From NCBI GenBank assembly GCA_025359065.1, contig JANYHM010000028.1, forward strand, positions 1-64,000: a DNA stretch of 64,000 bases. The letters run 5' to 3'. A program made the position numbers and the translations under genes. Shown here piece after piece: positions 8,365-16,969 of this stretch (position 1 is its first letter; the number at the start of each line of letters is the position of its first letter). The notes under the pieces are model-generated. The model was not told the DNA's origin, made no database searches, and saw only the letters and a program-made list of their open reading frames with translations. The DNA comes from Synechococcales cyanobacterium GL140_1_metabinner_5_sub. Its GTDB lineage: Bacteria; Cyanobacteriota; Cyanobacteriia; Cyanobacteriales; Chamaesiphonaceae.

Positions 8365-9209
8365 TCACTCATAGCTTTGCCATTATAACCAGTACTTGGA
8401 CTTTTTAGCAAGGAATAATATTCATTTGTTTCCGACCATCGATCGATCTCTTTAGCCCGTAACACTGGCACTGGGTGACTAAGCTGGGCAGTCTGAGCAG
8501 TGCGGATCGCCTGACCCATCTCTGAAGCACTGACTTCTTCATAAGCTCTAGCCTGTGCCAGAAAGGCTTCTACGTTTAACAACGGAGCCAAAATCGGCGA
8601 ACCGCCCGAAAGCTTCATCAACACACTAGCCACTACTTTAGGGTCTTGCACTACCAGCAGAGCTGCTCGATCGCAAGAAAACTCCGCACAGCGCAACCAC
8701 TGAAGCATTTGCTGCTGAATCGACTGCCCCAAGCCTGGAATCAAACTACCAGCCGTCAGAATCATAATATTTGCCAGAGTTAAATATACTCCATGCTCGC
8801 ATTTTAAATGCCCCAACTCATGAGCCAGCACCGCTTGCAGTTCAGCCGGAGTCAGCAAATCTACCAGAGAAGTATGAACCACCACAAAAGGCTTTTTGCC
8901 CCGCATGGCCATCGTGTAAGCATTAGGAGCCGGATGCTGCTTTAAATAGAGCTGAGGAGTTTCTAAATCTAAAATCCGGCTGGCTTCCACCAATAGCTGA
9001 TAAATATCTGGAAGCTGCTGTTCGCCAAGCTGCACGCTCGAAGCAATGTTATTCATGTACATGGTGTCTTCTACCACCGGTCCTAGCAAGCTGCGCACCA
9101 AAAAATCTAATCCCGGTAACTGTTTAAGATTGGTGGTGGCTTCTCGATCGAAAGGATGACGAAAGCGATCGGCGTTCAAGCCGGTCAAAGAAAGTTTAGG
9201 AGTCAGCAT
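8343..9209 (-). CDS. M48 family metalloprotease
   Basis: This is a 288-residue zinc protease of the HtpX/Ste24-like M48 family. The HExxH motif HELGH is at residues 130-134, and the third-ligand region is EFSCDRAALL. There is one hydrophobic segment (about 142-160, LANIMILTAGSLIPGLG). A protein quality-control role is plausible from the family but no substrate is indicated. The last codons (EGGWRNW, then TAG) lie inside the tRNA-Leu gene on the same strand, so the stop codon is in the tRNA D-arm. The ATG at 9209 is the start; the frame upstream is divergent from the gene at 9320. Confidence 0.85.
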   Translation of the reverse strand: MLTPKLSLTGLNADRFRHPFDREATTNLKQLPGLDFLVRSLLGPVVEDTMYMNNIASSVQLGEQQLPDIYQLLVEASRILDLETPQLYLKQHPAPNAYTMAMRGKKPFVVVHTSLVDLLTPAELQAVLAHELGHLKCEHGVYLTLANIMILTAGSLIPGLGQSIQQQMLQWLRCAEFSCDRAALLVVQDPKVVASVLMKLSGGSPILAPLLNVEAFLAQARAYEEVSASEMGQAIRTAQTAQLSHPVPVLRAKEIDRWSETNEYYSLLKSPSTGYNGKAMSEGGWRNW

Positions 9210-9319
9210 CGCGGCAAAGTGAATGAAGAGCTGTGCTTATTCTAACTTAGAAGGAAAAGTGAATAAGTAATTCACAACTAAATTGGGTACAATCGGAAAA
9301 TGAGTTTCACAAAAATTCC

Positions 9320-10297
9320 TTGAACTTTGATCGCATCGATAAACTATTAAATGAGTGGCAGCAGAAGGCCGCAATGGTGAGCCAAAACCTGCTAGAACTC
9401 TATGAACTGTCAGCCTATCAGAGGCTGAGTGATGCTTCGGTGCGCCAACAGTTACCCAGTCCCATTCAGCAGCAAGTTGATGAGGCGATCAATCAAGTAG
9501 ATCGGCTATTTGAATATTTTCAATTACTCTGTGATGCTCTAGAGCAAGCTAAAGATTTGCGCAAACAGGCTGGATGTTTTGGAGCCAAAGACAATCTGTT
9601 GCCTAAAATTGAGAACTTACTAACCAATGAATGGATTGTCATGAACCAGCAACAGGTGCCTTTGGCACAGCGCAGCCTGGTTTCGCCGTTGATAGCTGGA
9701 GAAATGCTATCGCTCGATCGGCTGTTAGAAACTATGACCGATTTGTTTCAATCAGCCGTGGCCACTTTTTCCGAAATTGAACGAGTTGAACAAAACGTAG
9801 CAAAAGATCTACAGGTTGCCCGCCACAGCTTACAAGAAATCCAGGCACTGCATTTAATGACCATTACCACCCATCAAGAAGCCACTGAAAAATGTGGGGA
9901 GAAATGTGGTGAGACTAGTCAAAAGCTGATAAATCCTGTAGAAATCACCACTCTGGCTGACTGGTTGCAAAATCTGGAAACCAAGTTTGGTCAGGGATCA
10001 TTACAAACCGTGGCGATCGCTCTGCAAAATTGGTTAGTAAAAGCTGGTCAAATCCGGCAAGAAATTCAAGATAACCTAGACTATCAGCGTGGTAGACTAC
10101 AGCTTCGCCTAGAATTACGTGGGCGGTTACTAGCATTGAAATCCAAGGCAGTGGCTAAATGTCGATCAGAAGACCCCATACTAATCAACATTGCTCAACG
10201 GGCGGAGGCTTTATTACATCGCCGCCCGACACCAATTGATGTAGCGGCTGATTTGGTGGTGCAATACGAACGAAGGCTGAATAGCGATTTTGAATAG
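9320..10297 (+). CDS. coiled-coil protein of unknown function, paired with pknG
   Basis: This is a 325-residue, Gln- and Leu-rich, mostly alpha-helical soluble protein. It has no signal peptide, membrane segment or recognisable catalytic motif. Long heptad-like stretches occur around residues 50-75, 140-175 and 245-290. The stop is 12 bp before the PknG-type kinase gene, so the two form one transcription unit. That makes it a candidate scaffold, substrate or regulator of the kinase. The start is a TTG at 9320 preceded by only weak Shine-Dalgarno sequence; the next ATG (9374) would remove 18 residues. A Cys-containing duplicated stretch (EKCGEKCGE, about residue 193) is a small oddity. Confidence 0.7.
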   Translation: MNFDRIDKLLNEWQQKAAMVSQNLLELYELSAYQRLSDASVRQQLPSPIQQQVDEAINQVDRLFEYFQLLCDALEQAKDLRKQAGCFGAKDNLLPKIENLLTNEWIVMNQQQVPLAQRSLVSPLIAGEMLSLDRLLETMTDLFQSAVATFSEIERVEQNVAKDLQVARHSLQEIQALHLMTITTHQEATEKCGEKCGETSQKLINPVEITTLADWLQNLETKFGQGSLQTVAIALQNWLVKAGQIRQEIQDNLDYQRGRLQLRLELRGRLLALKSKAVAKCRSEDPILINIAQRAEALLHRRPTPIDVAADLVVQYERRLNSDFE

Positions 10298-10309
10298 GAT
10301 AACTAAACT

Positions 10310-12487
10310 ATGACTGACTTTAAATGCCAGCGTTCTGGTTGTACTGGATCGATCGAAGACGACTACTGCAATCTTTGTGGTCATGCAGCGGCCAAGGAAG
10401 CGCTATCTGCAACCCTGCCCAGTGCCATCACATCGGTCAGTGCTCTATCAGTGCCAATGCCAGTTAGTCGAGCTTCTACGGCTTCGCGGCGGACTTATGG
10501 CTCTAGACCCAGTGGTACTGCCAGTCGCGGACGGGTCTTGGGTGCCGGCTTAGTGACCATTAATGAATTGCCCTCGGCAGACCCCGAAAAATTGATATTA
10601 GCCAAGGCCGTGGTGCCCGAAAACAAGCGGTTTTGTAGTAAGTGTAATGCTAGTCTCATCCGTGAGACTGGCTTTTGTAATAAGTGTGGCCAAAAGTTTT
10701 CTTTTATTGCCGCTTTAGCTCCCGGAGATTTGGTAGCAGGACAATATGAAGTGCGGGGTGCGATCGCCTATGGGGGTTTGGGCTGGATTTATCTGGGGTT
10801 CGATCAAGTACTCTCCCGCTATGTAGTTTTAAAAGGATTGATGAATACCGCCGATCAGGCCAGTGCAGCGGTGGCGGTGGCCGAGAAACAGTTTTTGGCA
10901 GCGGTGAAACATGCCAATATTGTAGGAATTTATAACTTCGTCAATCACCAAGATACTGGCCTAATTATTATGGAATACGTAGGTGGCCAAACCCTCAAAG
11001 AGCTACGAAAAAGCCGAGGGGCATTGCCAGTACCAGAGGCGATCGCCTATATTCACCGGATTTTGGGAGCTTTTGGTTACTTACATCAACAGGGCTTGGT
11101 CTACTGCGATTTTAAACCCGACAATATTATGCTGGAAGGCAGCGATGTGAAACTGATCGATATGGGTGGGGTAAGGAGCATCAAAGATCAAGATGGAGAT
11201 ATTTATGGAACAGTGGGCTATAGTGCACCCGAAGCAGGAGCAGGGCCAACGATCACAACCGATTTATTTACGATCGCTAGAACTTTGGCAATTTTGGTAA
11301 CTACTATTCCAGATTTTAGCAGCAATAATCGCTATACATTACCAGGAGATTTACCGGTATTTATTAAATATGAATCACTCTATCGCTGTTTGATGAAGGC
11401 TACTGCCGAGCACCCAGATGATCGGTTTCAAACTGCCGAAGGAATGGCTTCCCAGCTTTTAGGCGTTTTGCATGAAGCCGTGGCGATCGATACCCAAAAA
11501 GCACAGCCGTTTAAAAGCCAGTTGTTTGGTGGTGATCTGCTGGCAAATACCGACAGTGGTGAGCTGTTAGCCAGAGTACTACCAAATCACCAGCAGTTGC
11601 CTCTGCATCAAATTCACCCGACCGATCCAGCATTTCAAGACTTGATGAATGCCACCAGTGATATGCGTGGTGATGTCCATCAGCAGCACAAAATCTGCAA
11701 AGAATTAGTCACGAAATATCCGCGATCGGTTGAGGCCAAGCTGCGTTTGGTTAAAACCGAGGCAGACCTGGGCTACATCGACTTTAAAGAAACTGACCAG
11801 CATCTCCAAGAAATAGAACAAGTCGATCCTTGGGATTGGCGGGTACCGTGGTATCGCGGTCGCATAGCCCTCGCCTGCCAAAATTATCAATTAGCGATCG
11901 ACTGTTTTAATTTTGTCTATGCCGATTTGCCCGGTGAAGTTGCCCCCAAATTAGCTTTGGCCATGGCCATGGAGTTGAACGGAGATCATGCAGTGGCGAA
12001 CCATTTATATCAACGAGTCTGTCAGATTGATCCGGGTTATCACACGGCGGTGTTTGGCTGGGCGCGCTGTTTATATGCCAATCAAAAGCGATCAGAAGCA
12101 GTGCAGGCGTTGAACTTAATCCCCCAAACGGCTAGTTTGTTTCCCAAGTCTAGGGTAGAGGCGGTGAATTTAATGATTGGCCAAGACTATGGAGCACCTA
12201 GCTTAAATGATTTGCAGACAGCTCGGGAGGCTTTGCCAGGAATACCAATTAGTGAGTTAGAGCGCTGTAAATTGTCAGAGCAGATCTTACATCGCGCGTT
12301 AGAGGTGAAACCTGCTGGGGCTATTTTACCGGCTGGTCATCCATTGCCACCTTGGTTGCACGAAGAAAAAAGCACTCGCCAAGAGTTGGAGGCGGTGCTG
12401 CGATCGATGGCCAGACTTACTAATGGTGAAGAAAGAATTGCTTTGGTCGATCGGGCTAACCGCATTCGACCACGCACTTGGCTCTAG
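10310..12487 (+). CDS. pknG: PknG-type serine/threonine protein kinase (zinc ribbons + kinase + TPR)
   Basis: This is a 725-residue protein with the same order as mycobacterial PknG: a regulatory N-terminus, a rubredoxin-like metal site (Cys109, Cys112, Cys123, Cys126), a kinase domain (about 145-400) and a C-terminal TPR region (about 430-725). An extra N-terminal zinc ribbon (Cys6, Cys11, Cys20, Cys23) is present. Kinase residues are the Gly loop GGLGWIYLG (155-163), Lys175, catalytic Asp267 in YCDFKPDN (no HRD arginine, as in PknG) and Asp284 in IDMGG. Segments such as AGQYEV, LGWIYL, MEYVGGQ and GEVAPKLALA match PknG closely. In actinobacteria PknG phosphorylates GarA/OdhI and so controls 2-oxoglutarate dehydrogenase. 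It overlaps the convergent hemW stop by 4 nt and follows a coiled-coil gene. Confidence 0.9.
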   Translation: MTDFKCQRSGCTGSIEDDYCNLCGHAAAKEALSATLPSAITSVSALSVPMPVSRASTASRRTYGSRPSGTASRGRVLGAGLVTINELPSADPEKLILAKAVVPENKRFCSKCNASLIRETGFCNKCGQKFSFIAALAPGDLVAGQYEVRGAIAYGGLGWIYLGFDQVLSRYVVLKGLMNTADQASAAVAVAEKQFLAAVKHANIVGIYNFVNHQDTGLIIMEYVGGQTLKELRKSRGALPVPEAIAYIHRILGAFGYLHQQGLVYCDFKPDNIMLEGSDVKLIDMGGVRSIKDQDGDIYGTVGYSAPEAGAGPTITTDLFTIARTLAILVTTIPDFSSNNRYTLPGDLPVFIKYESLYRCLMKATAEHPDDRFQTAEGMASQLLGVLHEAVAIDTQKAQPFKSQLFGGDLLANTDSGELLARVLPNHQQLPLHQIHPTDPAFQDLMNATSDMRGDVHQQHKICKELVTKYPRSVEAKLRLVKTEADLGYIDFKETDQHLQEIEQVDPWDWRVPWYRGRIALACQNYQLAIDCFNFVYADLPGEVAPKLALAMAMELNGDHAVANHLYQRVCQIDPGYHTAVFGWARCLYANQKRSEAVQALNLIPQTASLFPKSRVEAVNLMIGQDYGAPSLNDLQTAREALPGIPISELERCKLSEQILHRALEVKPAGAILPAGHPLPPWLHEEKSTRQELEAVLRSMARLTNGEERIALVDRANRIRPRTWL

Positions 12488-13671
12488 TCTTGATCAATTT
12501 CAAATAAATCAGCCAAAACAGTGTTGGAGTACAAAAAGCCCTCCGGATCCGTGAGTCGCAGATGTTCACCCTCCATCAACACCCAATGAGGGCAATATTT
12601 CTTCAGTCGGCCTTGAGCCTCTAGCCACAAATCCATCCCAAACTCATTGATCAATCTCGAAATCTGCAAGCCTTCAGCAGTCCTTAATCCCAACATCAAA
12701 GCCTCTAAAAACCGCTCCACAGTCCTCAGCACTTCTTTTGGATAAATCGCTCCCGCCGCCACCCAATCAAAATAGTCTTGAGTATATCGAGGCCGAGTAA
12801 ACCGCGTCCCCTCAATATAACTGGCTGCCCCCATGCCAAAAGCATAGTAAGCATCATTACGCCAATAAACCTGATTATGCCGACAAGTCATTAACGGTGA
12901 GTCAGCATCCGCCAGCGCATAATTAGAAATTTCATAGTGCTGATAACCCACCGCCGTTAAAGCAATCCGCGCCTCCCGATACATTTGCGCCGTAGTCTCA
13001 TCGCTTGGCAATGGCAAACAGTCTGGCTGGTACTGCTTGGCAAACGGAGTCTGAGCCTCCACAATCAAGTCATAAACCGAAATATGACTAGGATTTGCTT
13101 GGATCGATCGCGCCAAAGACTCCCGCCACATTTCCATGGTCTGCTGAGGCAAACCCGAAATCAAATCTAGACTCCAGTTAGTCACCGCAGACTGCCGAAT
13201 AATTTCGATCGACCTCTCAATATCCACCACATTGTGCGATCGACCACAAAGCTGCAATAGTTCATCCTGCCAAGCCTGTACCCCCATACTCACCCGGTTC
13301 ACTCCCGTGGCCGCATAAGCTTCGAGCTGCTCAAGATCAAAAGTCCCCGGATCAATCTCCATCGAAATCTCCGCATTGGGAGAAATTCCGATGTGTCGCT
13401 CGATCGCCGCCAAAATCTGCGCCAACTGAGCTGGACTAAGTAACGAAGGAGTCCCCCCACCCAAAAACACCGTTTGTAAAAGATCGTGTTTGCGATCCTG
13501 TCCCCCTTGAAGATCCACCAGCCCAATCTCCCGACACAAAACCTCCACATAGGTCTGCACCATCTGTGAATTCTCTCCTCTGCGACGATCACCCACCACA
13601 TACACCGGAAAATCACAGTAATAGCAGCGGCGACGACAAAAAGGAATGTGTATATAAGCGGCAGTAATCAG
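12484..13671 (-). CDS. hemW: radical SAM heme chaperone HemW, non-AUG start
   Basis: This is a roughly 395-residue radical SAM protein of the HemN-like HemW family, which carries heme to membrane respiratory enzymes. The [4Fe-4S] motif CRRRCYYC lies just after AAYIHIPF, and GGGTPS (SAM binding), NRVSMGVQ and HYEISNYA are present. No ATG, GTG or TTG precedes the cluster motif in this frame: an in-frame TAA lies at 13681-13683 and the only candidates are CTG (13671) or ATT (13668). The GTG at 13605 would delete the cluster ligands and is rejected. CTG overlaps the TGA of the upstream binding-protein gene (CTGA), so translation is probably coupled. The 3' end overlaps pknG by 4 nt on the opposite strand. 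Confidence 0.88.
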   Translation of the reverse strand: MITAAYIHIPFCRRRCYYCDFPVYVVGDRRRGENSQMVQTYVEVLCREIGLVDLQGGQDRKHDLLQTVFLGGGTPSLLSPAQLAQILAAIERHIGISPNAEISMEIDPGTFDLEQLEAYAATGVNRVSMGVQAWQDELLQLCGRSHNVVDIERSIEIIRQSAVTNWSLDLISGLPQQTMEMWRESLARSIQANPSHISVYDLIVEAQTPFAKQYQPDCLPLPSDETTAQMYREARIALTAVGYQHYEISNYALADADSPLMTCRHNQVYWRNDAYYAFGMGAASYIEGTRFTRPRYTQDYFDWVAAGAIYPKEVLRTVERFLEALMLGLRTAEGLQISRLINEFGMDLWLEAQGRLKKYCPHWVLMEGEHLRLTDPEGFLYSNTVLADLFEIDQD

Positions 13672-15104
13672 GTTAAATCCTTATCCATTTCAATATTGGC
13701 ACGTAGATCAAAACTGTTTATATAATTTACTGGCTGCCCAGGATCAAAGCTCACTTTATCAATGAAAGCTGTGGTGCTCTCTTTGCGGGAAGATTCTTGA
13801 GGAACACTCAAGCCCACTGCCTTAGCAACTTCTTTGTAAGCATCCATCCCATAAGCTGCATTGATCATATCATCAGCATTTTTAGGATACTCGGCCAAAT
13901 TTAATTGACCCCAGCGCACCATTTGAGTCAGCACCCACACCGCATGAGACTTCCAAAGGAAATTAGCGTGGTTTGGCCCACTCAAATAATTCGTTTTATC
14001 CACATAGTGAAAAATATTAAAATCAGTCAGATGCACCTTAACCGACTGTTTAGGATCGATCGCCTCATATTGATAAGTGCCGGTCAACAAAGCCTTCACA
14101 CTCTTCACATCAGCCCCAGGCAGGTATTCAGGCTTCGCCAACTGCTGCGCCAAATTAATCGGAGTCTTTTCTTCTTCCTTCCGGAAACGCTCCAAGTCAC
14201 AGAACTGACAAGCCGCCAATACTGAAGCAATTACCGCCTTAGTCCCGATCGGGTTTTGTTTTGCCCAAGCTGCTGTGGTAGTCAAAATTTTATCAGGATG
14301 CCCTCGCCAGATGTCCCGGTTCACATAGCTCGTAAAGCCTAACTTGGTCTTAATGAGCTGCTGCTGTACAGATTCTTCTGTGATGTATGCTTCTACCTTG
14401 CCAGACTGCAATCCCACCCGGAGGTCTTTTTCATTCATTACCTGAAACTTAAAAGATCGATCGGGAGCAATTTGCATAGTAGCTAACCAATAGCGCGCTA
14501 AATAGTGCGACATGCTGGCGGGGTGATCGATCGCAAAAATCGGCAAGCCAGTATCTTTCTCTTTGTCCTTTTCGCTCTTATCTTTTTCCTTATTATTCTT
14601 ATTTGGCTCCTTAGCCACATTTTTACGCCCACGCATGTAGCCGTTGTACAACTCGCTGTACTCCTGGCGGTAATTAAACTTGGTACTAGGTCGCAACCCC
14701 TTATCCCAAAGCTTTTTGCTCATACCCACACTACCGCCATTCAGGTTTAAACCCATCAAAGCAATCAATGGCGATTTATCTTTACTGATCTGCGACCACA
14801 GCGGCAAGGCAAAAGGCGCTTCGGCCACATCTACTTGGCCTTTGCTCAAACCTTCTTTGAGAGCATCCCAGGTGTCAAATTTAACCAATTTGACAGTCAA
14901 TCCTTGTTCTTTGAAAAAGTCTTTATCTTTGGCTACAATTAAGGGCAAGCATTCGATCGATGGCACAAAGCCAATACTAATATCTTTCTTTTCTGGCTGA
15001 CCAAAAGCCACTGGTTTAGCTTGATTAACAGTCTTGCTGCAAGCGGCAAAAACCAAACTAGCAGTGGAAAGGGTAACGTACTGTAAAAATTCTCTACGCT
15101 TCAT
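13668..15104 (-). CDS. orphan ABC substrate-binding lipoprotein, NrtA/CmpA-like
   Basis: This is a 478-residue periplasmic binding protein of the SsuA/NrtA/CmpA family (nitrate, bicarbonate, taurine type). The N-terminus begins MKRREFLQY (Tat-like RR) and ends its signal at the lipobox FAAC (Cys22). The fold is split into two lobes (about 40-160 and 190-330), with a long C-terminal part as in NrtA/CmpA. Between the lobes lies a strongly charged Lys/Glu/Asp insert (about residues 163-186). No permease or ATPase gene is nearby, so it is an orphan receptor or works with a transporter encoded elsewhere. Its stop overlaps the hemW start. The ligand cannot be read from the sequence. Confidence 0.75.
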   Translation of the reverse strand: MKRREFLQYVTLSTASLVFAACSKTVNQAKPVAFGQPEKKDISIGFVPSIECLPLIVAKDKDFFKEQGLTVKLVKFDTWDALKEGLSKGQVDVAEAPFALPLWSQISKDKSPLIALMGLNLNGGSVGMSKKLWDKGLRPSTKFNYRQEYSELYNGYMRGRKNVAKEPNKNNKEKDKSEKDKEKDTGLPIFAIDHPASMSHYLARYWLATMQIAPDRSFKFQVMNEKDLRVGLQSGKVEAYITEESVQQQLIKTKLGFTSYVNRDIWRGHPDKILTTTAAWAKQNPIGTKAVIASVLAACQFCDLERFRKEEEKTPINLAQQLAKPEYLPGADVKSVKALLTGTYQYEAIDPKQSVKVHLTDFNIFHYVDKTNYLSGPNHANFLWKSHAVWVLTQMVRWGQLNLAEYPKNADDMINAAYGMDAYKEVAKAVGLSVPQESSRKESTTAFIDKVSFDPGQPVNYINSFDLRANIEMDKDLT

Positions 15105-15271
15105 GAGTGGCTAGCTAGGCGCTGCTAGCATCGGTGATGGTTGATTTTCGCCACAACGAGCGAGTTCAAATCCTACCTTATTGCAGGCTCCACAATCAAG
15201 ACTACAATTTTGATGCTTAAATGTATCTTGGGTTAATGCCGTTTTTAGATAAAAGTTTTAGAGGTCAGGGA

Positions 15272-16969
15272 ATGCAGAGATATTGGTGGCTAGTCGGCAT
15301 TTGCCCAGTGGTCTGCTTGGCTGGCTGCTTAGCACTGTTAAATAGGCTGGCCTATGCAGTACCCGCCACTGGTCCATTATCCATACTAGATGCCGTTGGT
15401 ATCGATGCCCGCAGATTGCAGGGTTATCCTTTTTATTTAACTGGCAAAAAAATTGCGATCGGTCAAGTAGAGCTTGGTCGCCCAGCAGCGTTCCGTATAG
15501 ATAAGGCGGCTTCAAGTTTCACGGTGTTGCAGCTAGAACAAGTTTTCTTTCAAGATCAATCTGCCGAATCCAATTCTTCAGTAGACAAACATGCCACCAT
15601 GGTGGCTAATGTGATGATTTCTAAAGACAAAGCTCGGTCAGGGGTATCTCCAGATGCCCGCTTGTACTCCACCGCAGTAGGTTTGTCTCGCCAGACTAGT
15701 CAAGCCAAAGAATGCGTGGCCAGTCAGTTTATTGCTCAACAAAATGGTGGTGATGTGCGAGCGATTAACTATAGCTTTGGCGATCCTTTGGGCAAACCGC
15801 CCAGATCACGAGAAATACTTGATGGCAACGCTCTACTCACCCAATGTTTAGACTGGTCATCACGAGTTCACAATGTACTGCATGTAGTAGCTGGAAACCA
15901 GGGACGCGGCGGCATTCCGATTCCGACCGACAACTACAATGGGGTGAATGTGGCCTACTCCGCCCAGCGAGACGGGGTCTTTCGCAAAGTGGATTTTGCC
16001 AACCTCAGTGAACAGCCCGTGGGAACAGCAAAAAAAATCGGCGGTAAAGAAATTAATGCTAACGATCGGCGATCGATTGGAATATTAGCTCCCGGCACTG
16101 GCTTTACTCTCTATGACTTAGATGGCAAAGTCATTAAAATTAACGGCACCAGTTTTGCCACCCCCCAAGTAACCAGCACCGTTGCTCTCCTACAAGAATA
16201 TGGCGATCGACAGTTACGGACTGCCAGTAAAACCAATAGGTTGAGCATTGATCCTCTCCAGCCGATAACTGATAATCAACATTGGGGCTTAGCCGCTCGT
16301 CAGCATGAGGTAATGAAAGCAGTGATTCTCAATTCTGCTGATAAAATTCAAGATCTCGGCAACGGTCTGCGGTTGGGCATGACTCGCACGGTGTTGAGCA
16401 AAACCAACAAAACTTGGCTAGAAAGCGAAGCCTTTCAAGACCCAAAGCATCCTCTAGACTACCAAATGGGTACAGGGCATTTGAATGCTTTCCGTGCCTA
16501 TCAACAGTTTCAGCCCGGTCAATGGTCACCAAGTACGGCAGTACCGGCGATCGGCTGGGACTACAACCAAGTCACCACTTATCGTGATTACCAATTCGAT
16601 AGTTCATTACAAGCTGGCAGTTTCGTCTCAATTACCTTAGCTTGGGATAGACAGGTGGAGTTGTTAGATAGCAACAAAAATGGTGAATTTGATGAAGGCG
16701 AAAGTTTTCTTGATCGAGGCTTAAACAATCTAGATATTTACTTAATGCGCTCTACCGATAACGATATTCGTCAAAGTATTTGGTCTTCTACTAGCAACGT
16801 AGACAGCGTAGAACATATTTTTCGACAGATCCCTAGTAGTGGTAAGTATAAAATTCGGGTGCAGACAAGAGATCGATTAAATCTACCTAGCCAGCCCTAT
16901 GCCTTAGCTTGGTGGACTATGTCAGAAACAAAGCCAGCCGCATCTGTAACAACAGTATCTAAAAAATGA
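15272..16969 (+). CDS. subtilisin-like (S8) secreted or membrane-anchored protein
   Basis: This is a 565-residue peptidase S8-fold protein. The N-terminus (MQRYWWLVGI..., residues 1-30) is a signal peptide or signal anchor. Visible S8 landmarks are His107 in DKHATMVA, oxyanion Asn209 in VAGNQG and Ser294 in NGTSFATP. The block where the catalytic Asp should be reads IAIGQVELG, with no Asp (Gln65, Glu67). A C-terminal beta-rich region (about 400-555, with a DSNKNGEFDEGE acidic loop that could bind calcium) follows the protease domain. GAGG precedes the ATG at 15272 by about 8 nt, so this is preferred over ATGs at 15221 and 15236. It overlaps cobU by 4 nt. Confidence 0.8.
   Translation: MQRYWWLVGICPVVCLAGCLALLNRLAYAVPATGPLSILDAVGIDARRLQGYPFYLTGKKIAIGQVELGRPAAFRIDKAASSFTVLQLEQVFFQDQSAESNSSVDKHATMVANVMISKDKARSGVSPDARLYSTAVGLSRQTSQAKECVASQFIAQQNGGDVRAINYSFGDPLGKPPRSREILDGNALLTQCLDWSSRVHNVLHVVAGNQGRGGIPIPTDNYNGVNVAYSAQRDGVFRKVDFANLSEQPVGTAKKIGGKEINANDRRSIGILAPGTGFTLYDLDGKVIKINGTSFATPQVTSTVALLQEYGDRQLRTASKTNRLSIDPLQPITDNQHWGLAARQHEVMKAVILNSADKIQDLGNGLRLGMTRTVLSKTNKTWLESEAFQDPKHPLDYQMGTGHLNAFRAYQQFQPGQWSPSTAVPAIGWDYNQVTTYRDYQFDSSLQAGSFVSITLAWDRQVELLDSNKNGEFDEGESFLDRGLNNLDIYLMRSTDNDIRQSIWSSTSNVDSVEHIFRQIPSSGKYKIRVQTRDRLNLPSQPYALAWWTMSETKPAASVTTVSKK

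Noticed and set aside
13299-13616. 105-codon frame within hemW on the same strand
   Set aside because: Shifted shadow of the strongly conserved HemW sequence, Trp/Arg-rich and without family resemblance.
15150-15185. GTTCAAATCC resembling a tRNA T-loop
   Set aside because: No pairing T stem, acceptor or anticodon arm around it.
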